DNA of 44,514 nt from Methanobacterium sp964452085 (GTDB lineage Archaea; Methanobacteriota; Methanobacteria; Methanobacteriales; Methanobacteriaceae), in assembly GCA_964452085.1 (NCBI GenBank), contig CAYVKL010000014.1:1-44514 (forward strand). The letters are read 5' to 3'. The translations under genes were made by a program, and so were the position numbers. Below the pieces are notes generated by a model, which saw only the letters and a list, made by a program, of their open reading frames with translations, searched no databases and was not told where the DNA came from. Below are positions 14,858 to 27,469 of the stretch, in pieces (position 1 is the stretch's first letter; each line of letters starts with the position of its first letter).

Positions 14858-16191
14858 CTATTCGGATTTCTCCACTTTTTTCTTAATTTCAGAAGCTTTT
14901 TCTTTTACTTCGGCTACTTTATCAGAAGCTTTTTTCTTAACTTCAGAAGCTTTCTCTTTCACTTCTTCAGTCTTCTCATCAGCAGCCTTCNNNNNNNNNN
15001 NNNNNNNNNNNNNNNNNNNNNNNNNNNNNNNNNNNNNNNNNNNNNNNNNNNNNNNNNNNNNNNNNNNNNNNNNNNNNNNNNNNNNNNNNNAGCTTTAGAT
15101 TTAACTTCAGAAGCTTTCTTCTCAGCAGCCTTTTTAGTTTCAGCAACTTTCTCTTCTACTTCTTCAGTTTTCTTCTCAGCAGCTTTTTTAGCTTTAGTGG
15201 CCTTTTTCTTGGTTTCAGCAGCTTTTTCCTTAACTTCAGAAGCTTTCTCTTTCACTTCTTCAGTCTTCTCATCAGCAGCCTTCTTAGCCTTAGTAGCTTT
15301 AGATTTAACTTCAGAAGCTTTCTTCTCAGCAGCCTTTTTAGTTTCAGCAGCCTTCTCTTTCACTTCTTCAGTTTTATCTTCAGCAGCTTCTTTAATCTCA
15401 GCTGCCTTTTCTTCTACTTTTTCAACTGCGTCTGTAGCTTTGGTTTTCAAATCAGCTTTTGCTGGTTCTTCAACTGGTACTTCAGCAGCTTCATCTGCGG
15501 CTTCCTCAGTAATTTCTTCTAAGATTTCAACAGTGCCTTCAGTTATTTCCTCAACAGGAGCTTCAGCAGCTTTTACTGGTGCTGGTTCCTCTTCTAGTGT
15601 AGGCTGTATGATGTCAACCTTATCAGGTAAAACCACATCTGGTGGCATGATACGAACGGATATTCCCAATACTCCAGGTTTGAGTGGTGCAGTAGCGAAT
15701 CCTTTCTTAACATATTTAATGGAAGGTTCTCCACATTTTTTGATGTATCCATCTGTGAACTTTGCACAAGCTGATCTGGAACCTCTTATTTTACCAGAGA
15801 TGGTAACTTCCACTCCCTGAGCTCCAGCTCCCATAATTCTTCTAAGGGCTGAGTATGCAACCCTACGGAAGTGCATTCCCCTCTGTAGCATGGCTGCTAT
15901 TTTATGAGCCATGATTTTAGGGTTTAATTCTGGAATATCAACTTCTTTAACTTCAACTTGTGGGTTTTCCAGTTCGTAATTGTTTTTAAGGTTCTGGGTG
16001 ATGGATCTTACAGTTTTTCCACCTCGGCCAATAACCATTCCTGGTCTTTCTGCGTATACCACTACCATGGTACCAAGAGGTGTGACCTGTATTTCCATTC
16101 CACCATAACCTGCTCGGTCGAGTTCTTTTTCCAGGTATTCGTCGATTCTGGTTCTCTTTAGTCCCTCGGTTACAAAGTCCTTTTCAATCAT
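14858..16191 (-). CDS. rps3: Small-subunit ribosomal protein uS3 with a long KAE-rich tail, interrupted by an assembly gap
   Basis: A 30S head protein at the mRNA entry. The N-terminal KH domain (VVVYAERPGMVIGRGGKTVR, GxxG loop near residue 57) and the C-terminal uS3 domain (RRVAYSALRRIMGAGAQGVEV to VSVRIMPPDVVLPD) end near residue 200. Then come about 55 acidic, Pro/Ala-rich residues and at least 150 residues of Lys/Ala/Glu repeats such as KAAEKKASEVKSKATKAKK. N bases occupy 14991-15090. Beyond them, the minus strand continues in the same repeat style (KAADEKTEEVKEKASEVKKK) and ends ...KKVEKSE at TAG 14858-14860. With exactly 100 N the frame shifts, so a naive translation ends early at 14959. 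The ATG overlaps the rpl22 stop by 4 nt. Typical archaeal uS3 is about 200-250 residues. Confidence 0.93.
14991..15090. other. 100-N assembly gap inside the rps3 repeat tail
   Basis: Exactly 100 unknown bases, a usual scaffold placeholder. Flanking sequence shows that the true length must be 2 modulo 3 to keep rps3 open, so 100 is not the true size. Confidence 0.97.
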
Positions 16192-16652
16192 GCGCTCTCT
16201 GCCTCCCCTAGAACTACCTGAATATGTGTGGTTGGGGTGTTAAATGGTGTTGCCCTTCCGAATGCTCGGGGGATGTATCCTCTGATTATGAAACCCCGGT
16301 GACTGGATATGTGGATTATTTTCAAGTCTTCAGTGTCCAGACCCTGGTATTCAGCGTTTGCTTCAGCATTTTCTAGAACATCTAGAATCTGACTGGCTGC
16401 TTTTGTAGGGTATCTTCCTGTTGGCCATCCTTTGAGTCCTCTTCGGTGACCTACTTTCTTATTATGTCGTTTGAAGGGTACAGCTCTTTTCAGCTGTATG
16501 ACATCTTCCAAGTATTCCTTGGCATCGTCAAGGTACATGCCCCGGAGTTCTCTGCATATCTCCACGGAGTGTTTGGGGGATATTTTGAGGGATCTTCCAG
16601 CGGCCTTGGCTACTTTTCCCGTTCCTTCGTAAGCATATTTCAATTTTGCCAT
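16188..16652 (-). CDS. rpl22: Large-subunit ribosomal protein uL22
   Basis: A 154-residue archaeal uL22 whose extended beta-hairpin lines the exit tunnel. SLKISPKHSVEICRELRGM at the start and the C-terminal GFIIRGYIPRAFGRATPFNT stretch are typical. It lies 12 nt after rps19 and overlaps rps3 by 4 nt. Confidence 0.96.
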   Translation of the reverse strand: MAKLKYAYEGTGKVAKAAGRSLKISPKHSVEICRELRGMYLDDAKEYLEDVIQLKRAVPFKRHNKKVGHRRGLKGWPTGRYPTKAASQILDVLENAEANAEYQGLDTEDLKIIHISSHRGFIIRGYIPRAFGRATPFNTPTTHIQVVLGEAESA

Positions 16653-16664
16653 AATGGATTCTCC

Positions 16665-17093
<429 letters not shown>

Positions 17094-17167
17094 TTCCTTT
17101 ATGTAGATCGAGTATTTTAATTCTCGTAATTTTATCCTTTAACCATTCTTTTGAAAAAAGGGGATAA

Positions 17168-17893
<726 letters not shown>

Positions 17894-17911
17894 TATTAAT
17901 CCTCCCTAACC

Positions 17912-18172
17912 TTAGAATACTCCCATTTTAACGGCAATATCTTCTGCACTGTGTTCTTCAGCCAGTTTAAGGTAGGCTAGTTTTACTCCTCGAGAGTTAA
18001 TCTGAGTGTTAACACGTTCTACCTTCACGTCAAAGAGTTCTTCAAAAGCCTGTTTGATTTGAGGTTTTCGGGCGGTTCTTCGAACCACAAAGGTTAACTC
18101 GTTTTTATAGTCAATAGCATTCATGCTCTTCTCAGTTAACTGTGGTTTAATTAGTATGCTGTAAGGATCCAT
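17912..18172 (-). CDS. rpl23: Large-subunit ribosomal protein uL23
   Basis: An 86-residue archaeal uL23 at the tunnel exit, a docking site for SRP and the translocon. ILIKPQLTEKSMNAIDYKNELTF and the following RRTARKPQIKQAFEELFDVKVE match the family. It lies 13 nt after rpl4. Confidence 0.96.
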   Translation of the reverse strand: MDPYSILIKPQLTEKSMNAIDYKNELTFVVRRTARKPQIKQAFEELFDVKVERVNTQINSRGVKLAYLKLAEEHSAEDIAVKMGVF

Positions 18173-18185
18173 TCATGACACCTAC

Positions 18186-18971
18186 TTATTTCTGGAATAA
18201 TTCTCCCAGTTTTTCTATGGCAGATTTAGTGTAAACTGTAAGTCGGCCGGGGTGTGTTCCTGGTGCCAGGAGTTCAGCGTTGATGTTATCTACTACCACC
18301 ACATCTACTCCAGGGTGGTTTCTTGCTCCTAGACTGATTCCTTTGTCTTCTCCCACAACCAGTAAAGGTCCTTTGGGTTTTTTGTATTTTCTTCCCCTGG
18401 TTTTACCTCTACCTGCTCGGATTTTACGACCATTTTTTGCTCGGACCACATCATCCATTATTCCCAGGTTTTTGAATATTTCCCGGGTTTCACTGGTCTT
18501 TTTAACACTGCAAATGGCATCGTCAACCACAAATGGTATTTGAGGTAGGTTTCCAATTTGGTGTCCGCGGGCTTCAACCAGTTCCTGGTTGGTGGTAGCC
18601 GCTAATGCGGAGCGTATGGCCAGTTTTCTTTCTTTTTTGTTAATCTTTTCGTGGATGATTCTGGCGGTTCTTGGAGGGTGAGCTTTTCTCCCACCTGTGA
18701 CATGACCTACAAATGCTGCCTTGGATGCTGCGGGGTGTCTTGAACCCTTAACACGAGGCACCATTGCTGCCCCTCGACCAGCACCGAATGATTCAGCTGT
18801 GGTTCGTTTTCCTGCCATGGGGTCTGATCCCCAGGCCTGAATACGGGCACTTTGTGCAGAGAGAACCGCCCTTTTTATGAGGTCCGGTCGGAATTCTTCA
18901 CCGAAAATCTCGGGAAGTTCCATCTCGCCAGTAACTTTACCTTCTAATGAGTAAACATTGATCTTCTTCAT
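18186..18971 (-). CDS. rpl4: Large-subunit ribosomal protein uL4
   Basis: A 261-residue archaeal/eukaryotic-type uL4 (called L4/L1e) whose loop reaches the exit tunnel. MKKINVYSLEGKVTGEMELP is the usual start; the basic loop KIRAGRGKTRGRKYKKPKGPLL is clear. I prefer the ATG at 18971 because AGAGTGAT upstream then serves as ribosome-binding site; an ATG at 18977 and a GTG at 18980 are alternatives adding two or three residues. It lies 19 nt after rpl3. Confidence 0.95.
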   Translation of the reverse strand: MKKINVYSLEGKVTGEMELPEIFGEEFRPDLIKRAVLSAQSARIQAWGSDPMAGKRTTAESFGAGRGAAMVPRVKGSRHPAASKAAFVGHVTGGRKAHPPRTARIIHEKINKKERKLAIRSALAATTNQELVEARGHQIGNLPQIPFVVDDAICSVKKTSETREIFKNLGIMDDVVRAKNGRKIRAGRGKTRGRKYKKPKGPLLVVGEDKGISLGARNHPGVDVVVVDNINAELLAPGTHPGRLTVYTKSAIEKLGELFQK

Positions 18972-18990
18972 TCCCATCACTCTTTATAAT

Positions 18991-20020
<1,030 letters not shown>

Positions 20021-20067
20021 CTAAGATATTTTCCACTTTTCCAAATATGTGAACATGAATTACTCTA

Positions 20068-20087
20068 GGGAGTCTATAATCACTCCC
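20068..20087 (-). promoter_or_regulatory. Leader hairpin of the S10/spc super-operon
   Basis: GGGAGT/ACTCCC arms of 6 bp around an 8-nt loop, 67 nt upstream of rpl3 and inside the predicted leader. It is GC-rich against an AT-rich background, so it is a plausible binding site for a regulatory ribosomal protein. Confidence 0.45.
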
Positions 20088-20146
20088 AAACGCGCATTGC
20101 CAACTAATAAAAATTGAAATCAATGCTTTATCACTAGCTTTAATGC

Positions 20147-20154
20147 AAATATAA
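20147..20154 (-). promoter_or_regulatory. Core promoter (TATA box) of the ribosomal super-operon
   Basis: TTATATTT on the minus strand, 146 nt upstream of the rpl3 start. Initiation about 25 nt downstream would give a leader of about 125 nt that includes the hairpin at 20068-20087 and ends with AAGGAGG before rpl3. Confidence 0.5.
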
Positions 20155-20188
20155 TGTGCATTATCCATATCAAAATTTAATTGAGCCA

Positions 20189-20241
20189 ATTAGCACGCTA
20201 ATTAGCCACCATGGTTCCCAGTTATTGCGATTAGCGCATAA

Positions 20242-20254
<13 letters not shown>
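20189..20254. repeat. Four ATTAGC (GCTAAT) repeats upstream of the rpl3 promoter
   Basis: ATTAGC occurs at 20189, 20201, 20230 and 20249. The copy at 20201 is part of a perfect palindrome GCTAATTAGC at 20197-20206. The cluster lies 35-100 bp upstream of the TATA box, and its last copy reaches into the 3' end of the neighbouring methyltransferase gene. Confidence 0.5.
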
Positions 20255-21063
<809 letters not shown>

Positions 21064-21086
21064 CTTTAAAATTTTGTTTTGAAGCC

Positions 21087-21097
21087 TTATATATATA
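21087..21097 (-). promoter_or_regulatory. Strong TATA box giving a probably leaderless transcript
   Basis: TATATATATAA on the minus strand, centred 29 nt before the SPOUT gene ATG. With the usual archaeal spacing of 22-27 nt the transcript would begin within a few bases of the start codon, and no ribosome-binding site is visible. Confidence 0.6.
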
Positions 21098-21253
21098 GGT
21101 ATATTTAAGGGATAAAAAAAAGTAGAATTTAGTTGTTTCAAATATGTGACAATTTTTTGATCCCAATAAAAGTGATAAGAATAAAAATAAAGATGAAAAT
21201 AAAAATTTTTATATATTTTTAACTAATTCTAATCTTTAAATCAATACTTTCTT

Positions 21254-21874
21254 TTAATCCATTTCAATTCTTAAAACCACAACCTCTACTTCCCTTTTCT
21301 CATCCTTATGAAAATGATAGATACGTGGCAGTGGAAATTCATAATAAAACTTGTGGGTTATTACAGCACCCATGGCTTTTACCATCTTCTCTAAGAATTC
21401 TTCTGTTTTGGCGAGGTGAAAAGAATAAACCACCGGTGATACTTCAAGGGCTTTCTCAAGAAACTTACGATCGCCATCCTTTCGGTTGGCTTTCTGAGCA
21501 CCGAAAGGAGGGTTCTGAATCACTGTGTCAACTTTTTCGTTAAAATCTCTAATGTCCATCTCCAAAAATCTGTATTTACCCTTAACTTTCAATCTTTTCG
21601 CTTCTTTGGAGGCAATCTGAAGTGCATCGCCATCCACATCAACCCCCACCACGTCTGCAGCTCCCATAAGGGCTGATCCCATGGCTAGAACACCAGTCCC
21701 ACATCCAAGGTCGGCAATTTTCATCCCCTGAATATCACCCAAACTAGTGGCATTCCAGATAATATCAGCAGCAATAATAGCCGGAGTGTGGTATTGTTCC
21801 AGGTCTGGATCCGGATTTGGATGGGGAGGTATATCTTGCAAAGCCATTTCCAATTGTTTTTTCTTCAGTGTCAT
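21254..21874 (-). CDS. METTL5-like rRNA adenine methyltransferase
   Basis: A 206-residue class I SAM-dependent methyltransferase. The SAM loop DLGCGTG is at residues 55-61, the acidic ribose-binding Asp in VGVDVDGDAL near residue 79, and the catalytic NPPFG at residues 121-125, which is the (D/N)PPY/F motif of N6-adenine enzymes. LEQYHTPAIIAADI near the start and the C-terminal FYYEFPLPRIYHFHKDEK match eukaryotic METTL5, the 18S rRNA m6A enzyme. A 16S rRNA target is an inference. No Trm112 gene is in the window. It lies 190 nt upstream of the SPOUT gene. Confidence 0.85.
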   Translation of the reverse strand: MTLKKKQLEMALQDIPPHPNPDPDLEQYHTPAIIAADIIWNATSLGDIQGMKIADLGCGTGVLAMGSALMGAADVVGVDVDGDALQIASKEAKRLKVKGKYRFLEMDIRDFNEKVDTVIQNPPFGAQKANRKDGDRKFLEKALEVSPVVYSFHLAKTEEFLEKMVKAMGAVITHKFYYEFPLPRIYHFHKDEKREVEVVVLRIEMD

Positions 21875-22014
21875 GGACTTTTCCTGAGTATTTAATGTAA
21901 TTTTTATTTATCATTTCCTATAAGATGATAACATAAAATCTTTAAGGAGATATAGATAATAGATATATTATATGGAAATAATGGGATTTAGATAAGGAGT
22001 ATTTTTTAAACCCC

Positions 22015-22023
22015 AATATATAA
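22015..22023 (+). promoter_or_regulatory. Candidate TATA box of pycA
   Basis: AATATATAA lies 35 nt upstream of the pycA ATG, with AAGGAAG just before the start codon. The predicted leader is about 10 nt. A second AT-rich box at 22030-22038 is an alternative. Confidence 0.4.
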
Positions 22024-22036
22024 CGCTTATAATAAT

Positions 22037-23541
<1,505 letters not shown>

Positions 23542-23618
23542 TTAAATTTAAATAAACAGCCCATGAAAAAAACTCCATAAAGGGGAAAACATGTTAAAAG
23601 ATAGTTCCGGTGGTTTTT

Positions 23619-24599
23619 ATGGATAAAAATAACTTATTGAAAACACTCCATGAGAATAAAGATGAATATGTTTCTGGGGAGCAATTAGCATCAGCAGTGG
23701 GAATTCCTGAAAAAGAAATTCTAGGAAAAATTCAAGCCCTCCTGGACGAGGGTTATGAAATAGAAATATCTGAAAAGGATGGTTATCATCTCTCTAACGG
23801 CACAAACACATTGTTGCCTTACGAAATTCAAAGAGATCTTTCCACCAGCTATATTGGCCGTGAAATTCACCACTATATGGAAGTTGATTCCACCAATAAT
23901 GTGGCTAAAAAACTGGCTAAAAATGGTGCACCTGAAGGAACCATTGTAATAGCTGAAAGTCAGCTCAGTGGAAAAGGTAGACGAGGTAAAAAGTGGTTAT
24001 CGCCTTCCGGGGGAGTATGGATGAGCATAATACTCAGGCCGGACATCCTTCCATCCAAAGCCCCGCATCTCACCCTGGTTACAGGAGTTGCAGTGGCTGA
24101 AACGCTTGATCAGGAGTGCAGACTGGATGTTGGCATAAAATGGCCCAACGACATACTTATTGGAGAGAAAAAAGTCTGTGGAATATTAACTGAAGGCAGT
24201 GCCAGTTCAAAAGGCCTGGATTATGTAGTTGTTGGTATTGGTATTGACCTTAATGTAGATCTGGATAATTTCCCACCAGAACTCAGAGAAGGAGCAACAT
24301 CCCTAAAAAATGAACTGGAAAAGGAGATTTCTGGTGTTGAATTAGTGCAGAGATTCCTGGTGAACTTTGAAAACCTTTATAATGACTTTAAGGCAGGTAA
24401 ATTCCCTGAAATTCTTAAAGAATGGCGTAGGTTATCCAAAACCATTGGTTCCAACGTGGAAGTGCATAAAAAAGGAGGTCGTGTGGTTAGGGGAGAGGCC
24501 GTGGGAATAAACAAAGATGGAGTTCTTATTCTAGAAATGAAAGACGGAAGCCTGCGCAAAGTTATATCTGGAGAATGTTTGCATTATAAAGGAAAATAA
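23619..24599 (+). CDS. birA: Biotin-protein ligase with N-terminal DNA-binding domain (BirA)
   Basis: A 326-residue bifunctional-type biotin ligase. Residues 1-60 form a winged helix (SGEQLASAVGIPEKEILGKI). The ligase domain contains SGKGRRGKKWLSPSGGVWMS, the nucleotide-binding loop, and KWPNDILIGEKKVCGIL. A C-terminal SH3-like domain ends the protein. It attaches biotin to PycB and may repress biotin or pyc genes. I chose the ATG at 23619, which has GGTGG 5 nt upstream; a GTG three codons earlier is possible. It probably shares the pycA transcript. Confidence 0.93.
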   Translation: MDKNNLLKTLHENKDEYVSGEQLASAVGIPEKEILGKIQALLDEGYEIEISEKDGYHLSNGTNTLLPYEIQRDLSTSYIGREIHHYMEVDSTNNVAKKLAKNGAPEGTIVIAESQLSGKGRRGKKWLSPSGGVWMSIILRPDILPSKAPHLTLVTGVAVAETLDQECRLDVGIKWPNDILIGEKKVCGILTEGSASSKGLDYVVVGIGIDLNVDLDNFPPELREGATSLKNELEKEISGVELVQRFLVNFENLYNDFKAGKFPEILKEWRRLSKTIGSNVEVHKKGGRVVRGEAVGINKDGVLILEMKDGSLRKVISGECLHYKGK

Positions 24600-24823
24600 T
24601 GCGTTTGAATAAATATTTTAAAGGAAAATAACAATCATTTAAACGAAAATAAACTTTAAATAAATAATCATAATAAAAATTCTTCAAAAAAAACACTTCT
24701 CTTCATTAAATTAAATTTTATACTTTTTTTATTCAATATATTATTAGCAGGAAATATAGATTATTACAGAATAGATTATTACATAATAAACCGCTTATTA
24801 AGCAGAATTATAGGAAGTTATTC

Positions 24824-26176
24824 ATGGACAAGAAGTTTAAAATAATTTCATTATCCGTTGTATTAGTTCTTTTAATGGTAATGGCTTATTCTTATTCACA
24901 ATTACCATTTTATCCTCCAGATTATCCGTCAGGCCCGGTTATTAATCAGGGAGATCGGGTTTTGGTTATTGCTCCCCACCCTGATGATGAGGTTATCTGC
25001 AATGGAGGAGTTGTTCATTATGCTGTAGAAAATAACATCGCTGTGAGAGTAGTGGTGGTCACTGATGGTGATGATGGAAAAACTTCTCCCTTAACCAGAT
25101 ATAACGAATCTATTAACGGCACCAAAGTATTGGGTTTAAGTGAAGAAAATCTAATTTTCCTTGGATACCGTGATGGTAGTTTAAGAAATCTTTTAAATGA
25201 TAATTGGAATTATAGTAATCCTTTTACGGCTTCAGATGGTTCCACACATACTAATTACCCCTATGCGTTTCAGAAAAATGCTACTTATTGTGGTGCCAAT
25301 CTGGAAGAAAATTTAGAGACTATAATAAACGATTTCAATCCTACGGTGGTAGTATATCCCAGTGGAGATGATGAACAGTTTGATCATCAGGCCCTTAGTG
25401 GACTCACCGAATATACCCTAACCCGTTCCCAATATAATGGGAGTAAATACTCTTATCTCTTACACTTACCTCCAAAATGGCCAAATCCAAGGAGTTATTA
25501 TTCTGAATATTATTTAGTGCCACCATCTAAACTTGTAGGGTTAGAAAAAGGCCCTAATTGGTTTATTTTTAACCTCAGCAGTTATACCGAGCGTTTGAAA
25601 GAAGAATCGTTTTTAGCCTATAAAACCCAAATAGTTTCATCATCCTACTTATGGTCTTTTTTGCGTAAGAATGAATTATTTGCCCAATATCCCACCCTAA
25701 CCATAAATGCAAAATCCAATGGAACTTCTGTGAGTTACAATTCCAGTGACTCTTCCACTCCAACAACCCTCTTTAATGATGCAGAAGGTGATGGTAAATA
25801 TGAGGGCAAATATAAATCAACTGATATAATGGCAGTTGGAATGGATATTAGTAATGATGGTTCATATATGTCCCTGAAAACAGTGTCTACACCCTCACCA
25901 GAGGGAATATATACCATTCATATGAACATATTCAATCCCAGCGGAACAGAAATGGTGAAAATAACCACCCAAAATGGAACCACACATCTGGAAAGGAATA
26001 TTAACGGCAATTCAACAACTGAAATAGTGCCAGTAATTGTGAAAAATAACACCATAATAATTAAATTACCTTCTGAACTGTTTTCAAACTCTCAGAACTT
26101 CATTTTAAGTGCAGATTCATCTCAAAATTCAGAGATTATTGATCAAACACCATGGCGAGTAATTAAAATTATTTGA
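24824..26176 (+). CDS. Membrane-anchored LmbE/PIG-L family deacetylase
   Basis: A 450-residue protein with an N-terminal hydrophobic segment (residues 8-25) acting as signal anchor, so the enzyme domain should face outside. The zinc-binding motif APHPDDE is at residues 50-56 and the later DH at 187-188. This family deacetylates N-acetylglucosaminyl groups and related substrates. Residues 300-450 form a beta-rich region with no motif I recognise. It carries several N-glycosylation-type Asn-X-Ser/Thr sites, as secreted archaeal proteins often do. A role in surface-glycan trimming is inferred. AGGAAG lies 7 nt before the ATG. It stands alone, with long AT-rich flanks. Confidence 0.85.
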   Translation: MDKKFKIISLSVVLVLLMVMAYSYSQLPFYPPDYPSGPVINQGDRVLVIAPHPDDEVICNGGVVHYAVENNIAVRVVVVTDGDDGKTSPLTRYNESINGTKVLGLSEENLIFLGYRDGSLRNLLNDNWNYSNPFTASDGSTHTNYPYAFQKNATYCGANLEENLETIINDFNPTVVVYPSGDDEQFDHQALSGLTEYTLTRSQYNGSKYSYLLHLPPKWPNPRSYYSEYYLVPPSKLVGLEKGPNWFIFNLSSYTERLKEESFLAYKTQIVSSSYLWSFLRKNELFAQYPTLTINAKSNGTSVSYNSSDSSTPTTLFNDAEGDGKYEGKYKSTDIMAVGMDISNDGSYMSLKTVSTPSPEGIYTIHMNIFNPSGTEMVKITTQNGTTHLERNINGNSTTEIVPVIVKNNTIIIKLPSELFSNSQNFILSADSSQNSEIIDQTPWRVIKII

Positions 26177-26305
26177 CTAGACAGTTCCCTGCACATTTAT
26201 ATTTGGGAAAAAAAATGTTCTAATTAAAAAAATAATTTTCAATTCTTTTTAGAAAACTAGAAAAAAATACTTTTTTAAGCAAATATCTATTTTTTTGCAA
26301 TTGTA
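26177..26305. terminator. Convergent A/T-rich terminator region between the deacetylase and rtcA
   Basis: Runs of T on the plus strand (around 26246, 26271 and 26290) and runs of A (around 26206 and 26226, T-runs for the minus strand) lie between two genes that end towards each other. This fits U-rich archaeal termination in both directions. No strong hairpin is seen. Confidence 0.4.
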
Positions 26306-27334
26306 CTATTCTACAGTTATTTCAGCAACTTTTCCAAGTTCCCCTTGAACCTTAAAATTAGAATTAGTGAACTTTTCGGCAGCATAGATATTGGTAAGGG
26401 TGTGATTGGTAAGTTCTGCTATTTTAACTGAAGATGAACCTGCAATGGCCATGTAAGGAATGATCTGATCACCCATGTATTTATCCAAAGCTGCTCCACT
26501 TGATAAACTGGATAAAAGATTATTTGCCGCATCTCGACCAACAATTTCTGCCCGTTTACCAGGTTTTCCCAGTGAACTGGAACCAACTCTGGGAATAGTT
26601 CCTCCATTAAATTCACTCCATAAAACCAGCCCTGATCCGGGTCCCAGGGAATCACCCTCAGAATCTATGATAATTTCCACTTCATAACCTTTGTTGCCAA
26701 GGATTTTTTCTGCAGATTCAGCCTGCCTAATTGCTACATGCGAGGGAAGGTTATTGGAGTAAGAAACTCCCTTAATAACATTAAAATCAAGTTCGTGAAG
26801 ATGCAATGGTTTTAATTTCTTTAAAGGTTTAATCTTAGCACTTATTAAACCTCCTCCGGGCGGATAATAACCCCTTTTTAATAATTTAAAATCAACAAAT
26901 ACACCCATGGATCTGAGAATAGGTAAAGTCACATTTTGAAGATAATCGGCTGATGGAGCCCATCTAACATCAGTACCACCGCGAATGGTGATTTCCACTT
27001 CTCCAGGTGCGAAGATGGCTGGAATTATAAATGCCTGCAGAATCAAGGAACTGCTTCCTGCAGTTTGCACGTCGATATCAAAAATTCCATTTCTTAAATA
27101 ACCAGGTTGAAATGTTATCTGGGTAGAACCCATTTCCAATCCTTCAACCTGTGCATGGGATAGATTTCCTATAGCCCTAACCGCATTTAGATGTTGCATC
27201 ATTAGCCCAGGTTCAGGTCTTCCAGCACGAATATTTTTAATTTGAAAAGGTTTACCAGTTAAGGCAGATAGGGCAGTTGAAACCCTTAAAAGAGCCCCAC
27301 CCCCTTCTTTAAAGGATCCATCTATTTCTAACAT
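26306..27334 (-). CDS. rtcA: RNA 3'-terminal phosphate cyclase
   Basis: A 342-residue enzyme that turns RNA 3'-phosphate ends into 2',3'-cyclic phosphate with ATP, through an enzyme-AMP intermediate. MLEIDGSFKEGGGALLRVST is the typical N-terminus, RRGTD-like IRGGTDVRWAPSADY follows, and KRGYYPPGGG precedes the insert. The nucleophilic His is at about residue 311 in ELTNHTLTNIYAAEKF. I chose the ATG at 27334; a TTG at 27343 adds three residues. No RtcB or archease is adjacent. Confidence 0.93.
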   Translation of the reverse strand: MLEIDGSFKEGGGALLRVSTALSALTGKPFQIKNIRAGRPEPGLMMQHLNAVRAIGNLSHAQVEGLEMGSTQITFQPGYLRNGIFDIDVQTAGSSSLILQAFIIPAIFAPGEVEITIRGGTDVRWAPSADYLQNVTLPILRSMGVFVDFKLLKRGYYPPGGGLISAKIKPLKKLKPLHLHELDFNVIKGVSYSNNLPSHVAIRQAESAEKILGNKGYEVEIIIDSEGDSLGPGSGLVLWSEFNGGTIPRVGSSSLGKPGKRAEIVGRDAANNLLSSLSSGAALDKYMGDQIIPYMAIAGSSSVKIAELTNHTLTNIYAAEKFTNSNFKVQGELGKVAEITVE

Positions 27335-27469
27335 TGGTCTCAAACTTAATTTAATTTTTAACTTAAACCTTGAAAAAAAATCAATCCTAAAATCTACTAA
27401 AACCTGGCTTTTCTTAAAATCTATACTAAAAAATTATAGAACACTATTATTATTCATATATGGTATTAA

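Noticed and set aside
14959..15091. Early rps3 stop at 14959 seen when translating through the N run
   Set aside because: It is a frame artefact of the 100-base placeholder; the correct frame after the gap continues the repeat to TAG at 14858.
15197..15820. Long Ser/Ala/Phe-rich open frame on the plus strand opposite the rps3 tail
   Set aside because: It is the complement of the Lys/Ala/Glu repeat; absence of stops follows from the codon use of rps3. It has no ribosome-binding site.
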